A stretch of 64,000 nt of DNA from Lepiota brunneoincarnata. Its lineage: Eukaryota; Basidiomycota; Agaricomycetes; Agaricales; Agaricaceae. The stretch is from positions 558,001-622,000 of the forward strand of contig JAEBUN010000018.1 of NCBI GenBank assembly GCA_023014365.1, read 5' to 3'. A program made the translations under genes and the position numbers. The notes under the pieces were generated by a model. It was not told the origin of the DNA. It saw only the letters and a program-made list of their open reading frames with translations, and searched no databases. How positions within the stretch are numbered: the stretch's first letter is position 1; the number at the start of each line of letters is the position of its first letter. Positions 27,731-38,980 of this stretch are shown piece after piece.

Positions 27731-29187
27731 GTCTTCGCGCCACTCCTGGTGTCCAAATACTGGCTTGCCGAGGGCGTACCATCCGTCAGACCACTAAGCT
27801 TAGCCTGTATCTGGGCCAATTGCTCGGCCAAAGACTGTATCTCGACGTTATCATCCTTTCTTGTCATAAGCTTAACCTTTGGGGTACTCCCAGCGTGGAT
27901 GGCAGCTGTCTCCAACATTTCCATGCGCTGCTTCAGACGGCGGATTTCTTCTTCCGCTGGCGACCTTTGGTTTTCTGACCTCGGGAACGCTCTCTGTGCA
28001 AACACTGCTGACGTTGGTACTTGCGGTAACTCAGGCTCAACCTCCGGCAGTTCTGGTATCTGAACGAAGAGTTGTCCCTTTGTCGCATAGTACTTTGCCA
28101 CTTTCTCTTTAATAGGCCCTTCTCCTCGAGGGATACTCGAGCCGTCTCCCATATATATTTTGTTCCCTTCGACTCTAATTCGGCTGGCTTGTTTATCCGC
28201 CTCCATGTCCGGGCAGAATAACCAACTATGCCCTAATAACCAGCAGTAGAAACACTTGCAATCGGAAAGCGACCCTGCCGGCCCACTTCCGGTATTCCTC
28301 TGGGCGTGATTATAACCGGCATGATTATGTCCGTCTTTCGCCGAGCTCTCTAAATATGTTTTTAAGGTATGCCCCTGGATATTCATGAGGTCCTTAAGCT
28401 CAGCGAGGCCACCTGCCATCTGCGAGACTTCATCCTGAAATTTCTGCTTTAAGCTTTGCAGTTCTCGCTTTACCACCGGGTCATAAGTCCCTGTTCCGGA
28501 CGTCGCAGGTGGATGGCTCATCGATGCCGAGTTTACCGGCCTCAAATCCTGATGAAGGGATTGCATAAGTGTTTTGCCAATCGAAATTTCGACAGCTTTA
28601 TCCACGACAATCCTCCAATCATAGGGGTCCTCTTCGCGTAAATCCTTCGCAGTCAGTGCCGACCCATCACTTGCGGTTCTACGCGCCCCGGTGATCGCTA
28701 ATCTCGCATTGAGCACATCCTGGAACACCAAGTCCAGTGCGCTTGTAAATAACTTGACTAGCTCTCGGTTCGAGACTACCGCCGGCGACTTTAGACACTT
28801 CTCTGCTTCGAGAATGAATCGCCTTTTAAAGTCCAAGACTTTATGCTCCTCATTCATCGCAATGCCTCTACTCTCTGCGCAGAGTTCCCTCAAGCGTCGC
28901 ACTGAGCCCTGCTCGGCTGCCACAGCCTCGGGATACTCTTTCTTTAATCTCTCTACGAAGCCTGTCCAGCTTCCTGCTAAGAACTCCACAAAACTCATCC
29001 ACTCTTCACGGATATCCTGGTCCACATATGACACTGCCCAATTTATTCTTTCTGCCTCGTCCGTCGTCTTCGTTATCGTGAAGAGACGTTCCAGCGTCCA
29101 GAGATAATTTCTCAATGTCTGTGGTTTTGATGCATCCCACCTGGGAGCATTATTGCTAAAGGGAATTGGCATACGCTCGTGTCCCAT
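27706..29187 (-). CDS. gag: Gag of the large element
   Basis: A capsid-like region (R-N-Y-L-W-T-L-E-R-L-F, Y-V-D-Q-D-I-R-E-E-W, F-V-E-R-L-K-K-E-Y-P) and a CX2CX4HX4C knuckle (C-F-Y-C-W-L-L-G-H-S-W-L-F-C, about 28200-28260) are followed by a coiled-coil-like tail. I start at the first in-frame ATG (29187, M-G-H-E-R-M). The frame is open without ATG back towards the primer site, so the true start may be upstream or the original ATG lost. The stop lies directly after the heptamer GGGTTTC. Confidence 0.8.
   Translation of the reverse strand: MGHERMPIPFSNNAPRWDASKPQTLRNYLWTLERLFTITKTTDEAERINWAVSYVDQDIREEWMSFVEFLAGSWTGFVERLKKEYPEAVAAEQGSVRRLRELCAESRGIAMNEEHKVLDFKRRFILEAEKCLKSPAVVSNRELVKLFTSALDLVFQDVLNARLAITGARRTASDGSALTAKDLREEDPYDWRIVVDKAVEISIGKTLMQSLHQDLRPVNSASMSHPPATSGTGTYDPVVKRELQSLKQKFQDEVSQMAGGLAELKDLMNIQGHTLKTYLESSAKDGHNHAGYNHAQRNTGSGPAGSLSDCKCFYCWLLGHSWLFCPDMEADKQASRIRVEGNKIYMGDGSSIPRGEGPIKEKVAKYYATKGQLFVQIPELPEVEPELPQVPTSAVFAQRAFPRSENQRSPAEEEIRRLKQRMEMLETAAIHAGSTPKVKLMTRKDDNVEIQSLAEQLAQIQAKLSGLTDGTPSASQYLDTRSGAKTWNSESGF
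27709..27715 (-). promoter_or_regulatory. -1 frameshift site GGGTTTC between gag and pro
   Basis: In the gag frame it reads G GGT TTC followed at once by TAA. Slippage by -1 continues CTA AAG in the pro frame. The heptamer has the canonical X XXY YYZ form. Confidence 0.7.
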
Positions 29188-29734
29188 TTTTCTAGCTGTA
29201 GTCGTCGTCGACGGCGTAGTTTGGTTTGTCTGTACAGTCGGAGTTGACTGTGATATCTGTGGTACCGTGGGGGCACCAAAAGGGTTCGTATGAAACGAGT
29301 TTTGGTTTGGTAACGCTAAGCTTAGCGTAGGAACGGTCTGACCGTCCTGGTTTTCGGTGTGCAGAATATGCGCTATGTTGCAAGCTGAGGCTGGCAGCCT
29401 TATAGTAATTCTGGGAGCAGTAGAGATCGGCGGTACGGCTTCTCTCAAAGCTGCAACTGCTGAACCACTTGCTGTGTTCGCAGCTAAAGCGCTAACGGGA
29501 TCTTTTCGCTTTCGAGAGGTACTAGCGGCGATGAGGCCTTCAGAACCTTCTGGACGATTGGAGTTCCAAGTAGTTCTCTGTTTTGGTGGGTCGACCTTCC
29601 TGAGACTGCTCTCGAAGGACGTTTTGGGTGACTTTACGGTCTTTGCTTGAACCTTTTTCTGCTTCGCAGGTGAAAGGCGGGCCAGTGTCCAAGTCTTTTG
29701 GTGTTTTGTCTCGTGAAATTCAACTGAAAACCCC

Positions 29735-29751
29735 CCTCGCGGTGGGCTCCA
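29735..29751 (-). other. Candidate tRNA primer-binding site of the large element
   Basis: Two bases after the 5' LTR the minus strand reads TGGAGCCCACCGCGAGG. It begins TGG, complementary to the CCA end of a tRNA, as expected for tRNA-primed elements. The tRNA cannot be named by eye. Confidence 0.55.
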
Positions 29752-29753
29752 GA

Positions 29754-31038
29754 TGAAAAGGTAAAAACGTTCGTATGTTTTAATATGGATAGTGGGCTTG
29801 TTTTCACTAAGCTTAGCCGAAATTCGATAAGCTTAAGCTAATACAAGTGGAATGAGATAGATAAGGAACAGTTTCGTCTTTTAGGGTGTTCTGGGGGTGC
29901 GTTCTGACAGCGAAATTCAAGAGAGTAGTGTTTTAGAGGTTAACGAACAGCCGTTGAAGTTATCTTAGCCGTACGGTGCAACAATGAAAGGACAATCCCT
30001 GTCAATTCAAAGCGCAGGGTCTCTAGTCTCTGGTCTCTGGTCTCTGTCTCTGTCTCTGTCTCTAGCACTCTGGAACTCTAAACTCTGAACTCTGGTCTCT
30101 GTCTCTGTCTCTGGGTTGGTCGACGACCGAAGAATTCACACTTAACGACGCACACTAAATAGCCCTCTGAAACCGTTCTTGATCACGGCTCGCAGACTTG
30201 CGTGTGGAAGCGGGGGTGAGACCTCTTGCTTCTCCACGAACAAGTGCGACCGTATTTATATTGTTTAGATACATACGAGAGATAGTAAATATGAAATAGA
30301 AAACAATAAGCTTAATTGTTACAGGCACTGTAGAACATTTTGGAAGGTTCGGCAGCATTTCTACCTTGCCCTGGGTTATGGGTTTTTCTCTGATTAACGA
30401 ATGGCAATCCAGCCAGACGTGTTTCGTGCTCGTCTGCATTATTCTGCGTCCACGCGAGCGCGTTAAGACTCCGGATCAATTATGATCGGAATGTATAGTG
30501 GATGGACAGTCCCTTGATCCGTTGTAATTAATCTCAGTTAAGCAATAGGCCGAGGTGCCGGGACCCACAAAGCACTTGTTAATTAGGAGTCTTTGATATT
30601 TCTAGGGTTTTGGGCATCGGGTGTCGCCTCCCGAACGTTGAACGTTCCGTTCCGTGGTCCGGTCATCATTATTGGGCTCGCTTTCGACGTAATACTCCTG
30701 CGACAGCCGCTAGGTACATTCTTTATATTCAAACGCATCCGGGTTCATCAGAAAACTGCTCGTAAGGTCCCTTGATGCGACCGGAGTATACTCGATAGAC
30801 TATGTAGAGTCCTGAATCCCTCTGGAAAGCGTTCCGATAGTTTGGTTCACTAAGCTTAGTGATAATGAACTGGTTTGAACACTTCCAAGGCTCGAATATC
30901 CTCAATTCGGTCGAACTGGCTACTACGGGACATAGTACCAATCCTCTATAGAGTTCTTTAATGATATAGCCAATGATTCTATGTAGAGAATCGTTCCAGA
31001 GTACGGAATTCATGTATAGGCGTGAAATCGGCGTATCA
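29754..31038 (-). repeat. 5' LTR of the large element
   Basis: 1285 bp, partner of 8910-10194. It carries palindromes at 29808, 29828, 30307 and 30851. Beyond its right end the copia sequence resumes at once (31039). Confidence 0.92.
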
Positions 31039-31250
31039 CCGCTATCGCTCTTTCCAAAGACCACCAGTATCACGCGCGAACGAAACACATCGATGTTCGT
31101 TATCATTTTATTCACTGGATCATCGAAGAAGGCAAGATTCGGCTCGTTTACTGTCCTACTGAGGACATGGTGGCCGACGTTTTTACCAAAGCACTCCCCT
31201 CGCCGAAAGTCAAACATTTCGCACGAGAACTCGGACTCGCTACGGTTTGA
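31039..31250 (+). pseudogene. Ty1/copia RNase H C-terminus, second part
   Basis: The frame resumes A-I-A-L-S-K-D-H-Q-Y-H-A-R-T-K-H-I-D, the canonical copia sequence after S-D-N-Q-S-T, and ends with V-F-T-K-A-L-P and a TGA at 31248. It is followed by a purine tract (AAGGGGAG) and the 3' LTR. With the insert removed the RT-RNase H frame is uninterrupted. Confidence 0.92.
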
Positions 31251-31257
31251 AGGGGAG

Positions 31258-31612
31258 TGTCGGCATTCGCAAACACATCCCGAGTCCCGCTGTACATCTT
31301 ACTTGTATGTTTACTGCCATCTTGGTTCTTTTGTACCTCACATGTTCCTGCCGCCGTTATTGTTCTATCATGTTATTGTGTTTATTGTCCTTCGGACAAT
31401 CACCTGTAGACCAGTGTAGATATAAATACTGTCTTATTCGTGTAGTTATACTTCAGCTCTCGCGCCGAGGCTGAAGTAAGTCTCCTTATATGCTCTCTTA
31501 ATTACTGTACTAATCACGCTACGTAGTATATACGTTTCATATCTTTACAGGTACTTCATCGAGCTCTCAGCTCTCGCGCCGAGGCTGAATATATACGTTT
31601 CATATCTTTACA
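31258..31612 (+). repeat. 3' LTR of the copia element
   Basis: It begins TGTCGGCA right after the polypurine tract and probably ends at TTTACA, near 31549 or 31612. An internal duplication of CTCTCGCGCCGAGGCTGA and TATATACGTTTCATATCTTTACA makes the end ambiguous. A TATAAATA box lies at about 31420. The 5' LTR is not in the window. Confidence 0.7.
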
Positions 31613-33127
31613 AATATAGGACCCAAAAACTCCCTCTCAGTCTCACTCTCCCTCTCTCTCTCGCTCTCTCGCAATTATCTCGTCTTTCCCGGTTTTCGAA
31701 GCCCAGTGGTTGTTCCGCCAACCACACTCGCCCCTTTGTTTGTTCGTGTTAGCGCTGTTTCGATCGTGTTTCGATCGTGTTTCGGTTTCGTTTCGGCGCC
31801 TTTCACGTGCTGAAGAGTCGAGTTCTCTTCACTGGGCCTGCCGTATGATGTGTCCGCAAGAACATCGAGATCTCTCCCAGGGCCAATTTCGGATATCAAG
31901 CGCCGGTGTAGAGGTGGACAAGTAGCTACTCATGTCGTGGCCACCACTCATTACCTATCGCCCTGATGAACCCGGAACGAACCTCGGAGCGCCCGTGTCC
32001 AAGGAAGACATCCATTTCGACAACCTCCACATTCCACTCCCGTCCTCGCATATTCAAATCTTCTCACTCCATTTCATCCCATCCTCTGAACGCCATCGTA
32101 GAAGAAACAATTCTCTCTGTTTATGGTTCTCTATGCTTCGCAGACCGCCTCCCTTTATCTTTCCTAGTCCTTCACTCACGTATCTACGAAAATTTCCCAT
32201 TTCTTCCCCTGTTTCACATTCTCCGACTCTCAAGTAGTTTAGGCTCATTTTTCTCTCTCATTTTCCTATCGCTTTCCAACATAGGAGAAGAATAATATAT
32301 TGTAACTCTGTATGTGTATAAAGGACACCACTTGAAGACTCGTTCTCCAGTCATACACGACCCAGCCTCTCATCTCTTTCTTTTCTCAATCGCTCTCCTC
32401 TCGCCAGTCGGACTACACGGTTTCTGTAGCCCTGTGACCGTTCCGTCAATCACACTCGCACCTCGAACCCCTTGTTTCGCCTTGTTTCGTTTGGCTCCAG
32501 CGCTACGTACTTGTAGAAGAGGCTGTCTCTCTTCACCGATGTGTTGGTATCGTGCAGGCCATATTGCGAGCAGTATGACAATGTTTTTCTTGCACCATGA
32601 TGGGACATCATGCGTGCACGCCTTTGCAGTTCTACTGGGCAGAGAAGTATGCCATGAAAATGACGGAGCTGAAGGGAGGACTAGGAGATATCGTTGAAGC
32701 AGAAAGTATTGTTGAGAAGCTGCGTGATCACAATATATAGCTTGTATATGCATGCTCTTCACCAACTTGTGGTTCTCCTGTTCATTGAGAATGATAATGG
32801 TTAAAGTATGGAGCAAGAATTCGCTCATGCTCTCCTGGCTGATACATCACACTCTGGGTTCACCGGAACCTCCGCTTCGTATAGCATCCGAGAACTAGCT
32901 AGGTGAGCAGCTCAAAGGAGCGTTCAGTTCGCAAGCGCTAAGAGCAGCTTGGGTAAGTAGTGCCGGCAAGTTAGATTAGGCAGAACGTGAATGTAAGCTC
33001 GCAAGAGCATAATTTGGGTAATGAAACATTTTAACATGACTGATCTACTGGGCTGTAAACGCGCTTACGTTCTCCCAAAAGCTAAGATCGCATCAGTAAC
33101 ACAACCAAACTCAAAAGTGGTCTACAC
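31613..33127. other. Intergenic stretch with a diverged duplication
   Basis: No gene supported. A roughly 100-bp segment at 31670-31770 reappears in diverged form at 32397-32503 (shared words CGGTTT, GTTCCG, ACACTCGC, TTGTTTC), so old repeat or retroposon debris is likely. CT-rich tracts are at 31625-31670. Confidence 0.4.
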
Positions 33128-34047
33128 TCACTCGCAACGACTCATCAAATCGTTGTCCGTTTTTCCCAACTCGAACACAGGCGCATCCGCCTCCGTTTTG
33201 TTAAACACCATTTCCACTCGACTCCCCTTATTCCACCTCGGCCACTGAGGCAAAGTTTTTGATGGGTCCCACTTCACGTTCGGATTCATCGCCAAGACAA
33301 AATTCATGAACGATTGGCTAAAGTTGTTGACGAACTCAGAATTATTCAACGGGGGGGATACTGTAACAATCGCCAAACAAGGGGTGAGAGTACGAGAAAT
33401 GAAGAACGTACTGCGGGAAGTAGTAGAGAACATCGTTTCCATGGAGTGCAGGTGGAATGGCGAATTCGCCCTATTGTCGAGAGTCCAAAACTATATTCTA
33501 AAATGTAAAAAGCATCCACCCACCTTGAAACCTTTGCCCTTGAATGCACGAAGCAAGAAATCTGTCGGACAAATTAAGATCGCTAGGTAACATTTTCAGT
33601 ATGAGCACTAATGAGAGAAAGTCGCAGACCCACCTTCGCCCATGATAGCTCTGGCTTGATCAATTGGCACACCGAGGCCCGCATACTGGCAGAATTCCGG
33701 AAATAAAATTGCAATATATTTTGGAGTCGTACCGGTATCAGCGGTGCGGCTGTCAACGAGGATCGTGCCCTCGAAGCTATTTGTCACAGCACGGAGCGCC
33801 TTCTGACCAATTTCCACATGGGTAAATTCCCAAATGTTATAAAAAAAAGAAAGGGACACGCACCCCATTCAGTCTTCCTTGGCGCAGTTGTTGAGTTGGC
33901 CGTTTCGTTATGAGTTTGCCATCCACGACAGAAACGAAGATACAGGTCCCGAAGAATTGGTTTTCAGTGGTGTTGAGGTTGACTTTGTTGAGAATGTTGA
34001 TGTCCACTTGGCGTAGACAGGTGAGAGTACCTGGTGCAGAGGAACAC
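33128..34047 (-). pseudogene. Type-B carboxylesterase, C-terminal half
   Basis: Minus-strand exons encode L-T-C-L-R, V-V-D-G-K-L-I-T-K-R-P-T, S-F-E-G-T-I, then G-E-F-A-I-P-P-A-L-H-G-N-D with the catalytic His, and finally F-V-L-A-M-N-P-N, W-P-R-W-N and N-K-T-E-A-D. This is the order in fungal carboxylesterase/lipase type-B enzymes (alpha/beta hydrolases that cleave esters). Introns of about 50-60 nt separate the pieces. The N-terminal half with the oxyanion hole and nucleophilic Ser elbow is absent upstream of 34047, so I call it a truncated gene. Confidence 0.75.
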
Positions 34048-34590
34048 CTGTTGAACCGATACATTGTGTCAGTTAAGAGTACGAAAACGACTATTACGCG
34101 TACCCTGATTGGTCAACCACGTCTTTGAACCACTACAGACAATTATTGCAGCACTCCGTGAGAGGGTTGTTGACTGTAGGGTTAGGTCACAGTATTATTG
34201 TCGAGCAATAACGTCAGGATGTCTCGCACTCATACCTTATTACCTTCGCTAAGGAATCCATTCCCTCTCTTTACTTTCATTCCTCCTGTGCTGTGCGCCA
34301 CAACGCAGCAAATTCAATGTCAGACCTTACTTCTCCCCATGGCAGTCCCACTATTCCCGAGAATCTATCCCGAAGAGGATGTACACAACTCGACACTATA
34401 ACAGGAGCAGACGAGGTAGTAGAGGTGGCCAGGGGGATGACAGATCCGTTCAAGACTTTCTTCTCTAAAGAGTGTGACGACGATTTTCAGCAACGGGTGA
34501 AATTAACAATAAGTACTGGATCATAAGAAGACGAAATGGTAGGCATATAGATATAGTGTCAATCCCAATTATATAACCCATCCTATTGTC
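34048..34590. other. Intergenic between carboxylesterase relic and P450
   Basis: I looked for the missing N-terminal esterase exons on the minus strand and did not find them. Nothing else is supported. Confidence 0.4.
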
Positions 34591-36706
34591 TTAAGCGCAA
34601 TCCATAAATTCCGAGTTACAAATAAGTTCCTCCGCTGCCTTGGAGCGCGGAGTAATCCTGCACGAGAACGGGACAGGATACCTGCAATGATATATAGAAC
34701 ATCAGCATGGGGGACGAAGGGGCCTAAAAAAAAAACGGCTCAAAAAAACCACGCACGTTATCACTCCGTCCGTAACATCCGCCTCAAACTTCACCTCATT
34801 ACCGTTCTCATCCAACCCAGGTTTAATATCATAAACTGCCAGCACACTTGCGATGACCGCAAACAACGTATTGTCGCTGAAGAATCGACCAGGACAGATT
34901 CTCCTTCCGTATCCGAACGCGGCAACAGTCGGGTCACGAACGTCGGGGTTGATCTTGCCGTCTTTTAGATAGCGTTCTGGAATGTACTCCATCGGGTCCT
35001 CGAATACGTCTGGGTCATGTAAGATAGTCCTGCACCGCATGAAAGAGTCAGAACTCCGGTGTGAAATTTGAAGTGTTTCAAACATACCAGACATTTCCGA
35101 ACACGAGAGTACCCTTCGGGATATGGAATCCATCATACTCATCGTCGTTTGTCGTTGTGTGAGCTACAGCTGGTAGCACAATTTGAGCAAAGTTGGTGGT
35201 AGGTTTAAGAAGGAGCATACCAAGAGGCGTGACAGGTTGCCATCGCATAGTCTCTTTCACCACTGCATTAATATATGGAAGATAAGGCCGATCACCGAAT
35301 TCGGGGAGACGGCCGTGGAGGACGGCATCGAGCTCTGCCTGAGCTTTCTTCTGAACCTCGGGATACAAGCACATCGACATGAAGAACGTTTGTACCGACG
35401 AAACCGTCTAGAAAATACCAGGTGAGTGATTATGCCAACACACTTGATCTGTTATCATTTACCGTATCGGCGCCACCTTTGAAATCACGGATGAGCTATG
35501 GTGCATAGGCCGAGGAAATATTCAACAGGGTACTAACCTACATAAGCCACCGCACACACGTCCCTCGCGATCGTTTCTGCCTCTTCACGCTGAGGAGAAT
35601 TATCAGGCGGCAACTCTTCGATCAGTGTCGTAGCAATGGATGGGACAGCTACTCCTTCTCTCTACGATTTAGGGATGGCAGGTTATCAGACGCGGGCTTG
35701 CAGAGGGATGACAAACAAAAAGCTTACCATCTGCTGCTTCACGAATTCAAATGGCTTTGTGTGAACCTCGTAATTGATGTCTCGCCAGCGGTTGGCCTTC
35801 CGCCTCCATCCGGCGCCTGGGAACCAACTTGGGATGCGTTTCATGATAGGGAACGTGTCCACGAGGAATTTTCCAGGCATCGCTGCCTCTGCGAATCCTC
35901 GCATAGATTCTTCGATGTTTGATACGTATGGGTCGTCCATGCTATCGACTTTGATACCGTATATGACATTCATGATCGTTTTGGCAAAAGATCTAAATAT
36001 TGCATTGAGCGCAATTCAAGTGGGGGGGGGGGACGTGCTCCGGATGGGTGTGGGGGCTCATATACTCACAGACGGATCAAGTGCCGAAAGTCTTCCGGCG
36101 CCTTTAGGAGATCTCGGAGGAAGGCACGAGCGCTGGTGAGCTGATGGGGATGGTATTTGGGTACGATGCTTGCATTGAATAAATCGTGGAAGCTGCGACG
36201 GTGACGACGCCACCAACTCCCATAAGGGAGTAAACCAATATTGTAATCCCATCCCATCCTGATAGGTTGAAGCGTGTCAGCATTCGACGAACGACACAAG
36301 AGATTTGCACAACTCACAATTCGAGCATATGCATGCGGGGGCGATCTGCGTAATTGTTTGAGCGTTTCTCGAAGATATCGTTCGTCCTTTCCAGACTTCC
36401 AAGAATCAAGAAACCTTGACCCAGCACGTTGAGATAAACCATGTCCCCTGTGAAGAATGTCGGAATATGTTTCAAGGAAAAAAGATATCCAACCAACTCA
36501 CCATAGATCTTGAACCAATCCCTATACACGAGCCATGACTTTATGGAGGGGAGGTCGAACAAATTCCGAACGATTGGATAACCCTTCGGTCCAGGTGGTA
36601 ACGGTAATCGATTGGGATTCGCCCTGCGCTCTCGGATGTAGGAACCCAACCAACAGACGAACGCAAAACCCAGCGCATATAGGGCAGGGCGTGGAAGCGA
36701 CTCCAT
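34591..36706 (-). CDS. Cytochrome P450 monooxygenase, multi-exon
   Basis: The ATG at 36706 (M-E-S-L-P-R-P) starts an N-terminal membrane anchor followed by the Pro-rich hinge L-P-L-P-P-G-P-K-G-Y-P. Later come the I-helix G-G-A-D-T-T-V-S, the ExxR motif K-E-T-M-R-W, P-E-R-Y, and the haem loop F-G-Y-G-R-R-I-C-P-G-R. At least nine small introns are present. One exon in the I-helix (G-G-A-D-T) is only about 14 nt. The last short exon ends at TAA (34591-34593). All key residues are intact, so this is probably a functional ER-bound haem monooxygenase. It resembles the basidiomycete P450s often annotated as O-methylsterigmatocystin oxidoreductase-like; substrate unknown. An in-frame ATG 66 nt upstream is less likely as start. 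Confidence 0.88.
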
Positions 36707-37684
36707 GGGTGAGTTGCTGTTTTGAAACCCGGTCTGAGCTCTTGAATTTATACGAGTAACGGTTAGTTCCAAAGAGGGAAGGCGGAGCTTTGACCAAAGG
36801 TCGAGTCTCTGCTAGGACATTCCCCAAAGAAAGAATTAGACGCGCCACTTGGAATGGTCATGTCATTTTAAAGCGAGTATTTCCTTTACAGGCCGAGCCG
36901 GCACATATCGGTGGTTGGGTTTAAATTAGAAGCAGGTCTGTTGAATGGGCTAATTGTTAGTGAACAAGCGATCTCAAGAGCCGCGCGCCTGAGAATGGGT
37001 ATGATAATCACCACCAAAGGCTCTGATCTCATCTCTAAGGAAAAGTTAAGTCGCACCATTCGTGGGTTGTTCTCCTTTTCGTCCGACATAAAGCAGCCGA
37101 GGCGCGATGGATTCGGACAACGCGAAATGCTTTGAATGGGCCTGATTCGGATGGAGCAGTGGGCGTCGTTCGATCAAGAGGACAATTGGAGGGCGCGACT
37201 AGACCACCGTGAAATCACGTGATGTCCATCCCATGTGGCCAGCAGGGTTGGACCCAATGCGACGAGATAGGAGGAATGGCGTTGGAGTTGTTCGGCTGTT
37301 GGGACCTTTGAATCGGCATCGTCCATTGGCTGCTGTAGACAATTAGCTATTGTTATATGTGCGGACATATTTCAAATACACCATACCTTCACGTACACAC
37401 TCTTACCCCGCACGCCACAAAATCATTCTCAGCATTGCTGGCAAACATGATCCCTGCCAAAAAGTTCCGACCAACTTTTGGAGGTGGCCGATTAAAAGTA
37501 CTATATTAAAGGATGTGGCTCGACCCCGCCAAGCAAGATGCGCGACAAATTCCCCCGACACCCCGGCTGGCCGGATATGATCTAGGAAAGCTATCGGTAT
37601 CGGCCTATTACCGATAAAATATTTCAAGAACCGAATATCGACACATCGTGAATTCAATCTCGTACTAGAGTCGCTGCAATTGTT
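36707..37684. other. Intergenic, P450 upstream region
   Basis: No gene is supported. The first few hundred bases should contain the P450 promoter; I see no clear TATA or operator. Confidence 0.4.
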
Positions 37685-38263
37685 GACATACGTCTAAGCC
37701 ATGTCGAGTGGTAATTCACGCAGCGTTCTCTTCCTTCATGAGCGAGGGATGCGAGCAATCCGGAATTGTCTTATGTCTGGCTTCATTAGGATAGGAAAAT
37801 ACCTTTGCGCCGATCAAAGAAACATCGGACCGAGAACCTCCAAGTCCGGCGCTTCCACACTGGACAATAACGACTCACGGCATCCAGAACTAAACGAAGG
37901 TTCCCCGAGTATTCTCAATATGACGTCATAGTTGATTTCGGTGGGCTGTTGTGTAAGTATGTATATGTACGACCAAATGGAAGACGATTTGGGTTTCATT
38001 CGATGTTTGTCAAGGGATGGGCGGGAGAAGGAACAATTGGATGAGAAGGAAAAGAACGCGAGAAGATCGTTCGTTGCTCGACTGGCCCCTGCGTTGGAGC
38101 AATCGTGACTGGTGCCCTTACTGTGCTATTCATCCGACCACGACAACCCCCTTATGTTTGCACCTGCCCGCTCGCTCACCTACAGCAAACCGCGCCCAAG
38201 ACTCATCGAGGGATATAACTAGATTCAAGTAACGATGCAATTTTATCCTCACCACTACTTCTT

Positions 38264-38980
38264 CTAATCAAACGGCACAGGTCTAATCGCAGGTCCTCTC
38301 AAACCCACTCCAGGCGCCCCCAGCTGCCCCTGCTGTCCTGCCCTGGTCGCACCAAAATCAGGTGGCACAGGACTCCCACAACAGTCACCCCACCTCTCCT
38401 CTCTCTCTGTCCAGGTCCACCCGGATCTCCGTGCGTGTGCGCGCGCCAACGATTATGTGGGTAGTCTTGCTGGGAGTCGCTGGACGCCGGAGAGTGGGGG
38501 CTATTCGTTGCGAAAGAGAGAGCCGACAAAAAGATGTTGGACGACGAGGTTTGCCCAAAACTTCGGTGAGGTTCATTTTAATCATCCCAGAGTTGACTTT
38601 GTCCCATGTTTTGACGTGGTAGGGGGTAGGTTTGCGGTGGGGGTGATACTATGTGCTAGGGGCGCGGTTCATGAAGTTCAGGAGGCACCTATTTCCTCTG
38701 CGTTGACCATGTTCAATTAACAACGCACACAACTCGTGAACCTTGTCATAGAATGCCCTGAAGGCAGGCTTCCCTAACCCGGACGTAGCGTTGTCAACTG
38801 GGGGAGTATCCTTGCAGAATTCTTCTACTTTATCCAACGCGTCGAGAATGGCTTTCGTCCCTTGCAGTAGAAAGATCAGATACGCGTATCCAACGCGATG
38901 GACATCAGCGAACGAAAAAGGAGCGCCACAATTGAGGAGGTCCTTCTGTCGCATGGGTATCTCGCCATTAGATGCCATAT
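38264..38980 (-). pseudogene. PTPA (PP2A activator) relic, copy 1
   Basis: On the minus strand the N-side exon carries V-E-E-F-C-K-D-T-P-P-V-D-N and F-R-A-F-Y-D-K-V, which match the PTPA motif D-E-T-P-P-V-D...R-F-G-N-K-A-Y-R-T-W-Y. The last exon has G-D-C-C-G-S-P-V-P and ends R-P-V-P-F-D-stop, typical of fungal PTPA C-termini. The large central catalytic part is missing. PTPA is a peptidyl-prolyl isomerase-type activator of protein phosphatase 2A. Four further relics in this window share the same breakage. Confidence 0.65.

Larger units (their letters stand above)
8964..30858. repeat. Dispersed TAAGCTTA palindromes (28 copies)
   Basis: Start positions counted by eye: 8964, 8984, 9463, 10007, 10320, 11257, 12659, 13059, 13660, 13702, 14249, 14525, 14985, 15735, 15900, 16093, 16146, 24932, 26198, 26517, 26638, 27795, 27867, 29317, 29808, 29828, 30307, 30851. 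All lie in the large element and none in the inserted chromovirus or in flanking DNA. Many extend to CTAAGCTTAG. Near-matches (TAAGCTTT, TAAGCTTG) occur at about 25128, 26145, 27283 and 28450. They fall in LTRs, gag, pro, RT, integrase, introns and spacers, in more than one reading frame. Confidence 0.85.
8910..31038 (-). mobile_element. Large Ty3-type LTR retrotransposon with two antisense genes
   Basis: Two 1285-bp direct repeats (8910-10194, 29754-31038) bound the element. On the minus strand the order is 5' LTR, primer site, gag, pro, RT-RNase H, integrase, two oppositely oriented spliced genes, polypurine tract, 3' LTR. Removing it restores the copia RNase H frame, and three bases (CAC) could be a short target repeat. 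I found no clean 5-bp duplication. The LTR copies differ at four positions that I could see, so the insertion is recent. It is itself interrupted by the element at 16404-24645; without that it would be about 13.9 kb, large for fungal Ty3. Confidence 0.9.

Noticed and set aside
33021..33442. Plus-strand ORFs over the carboxylesterase
   Set aside because: Shadows of the minus-strand exons, whose motifs are clear.
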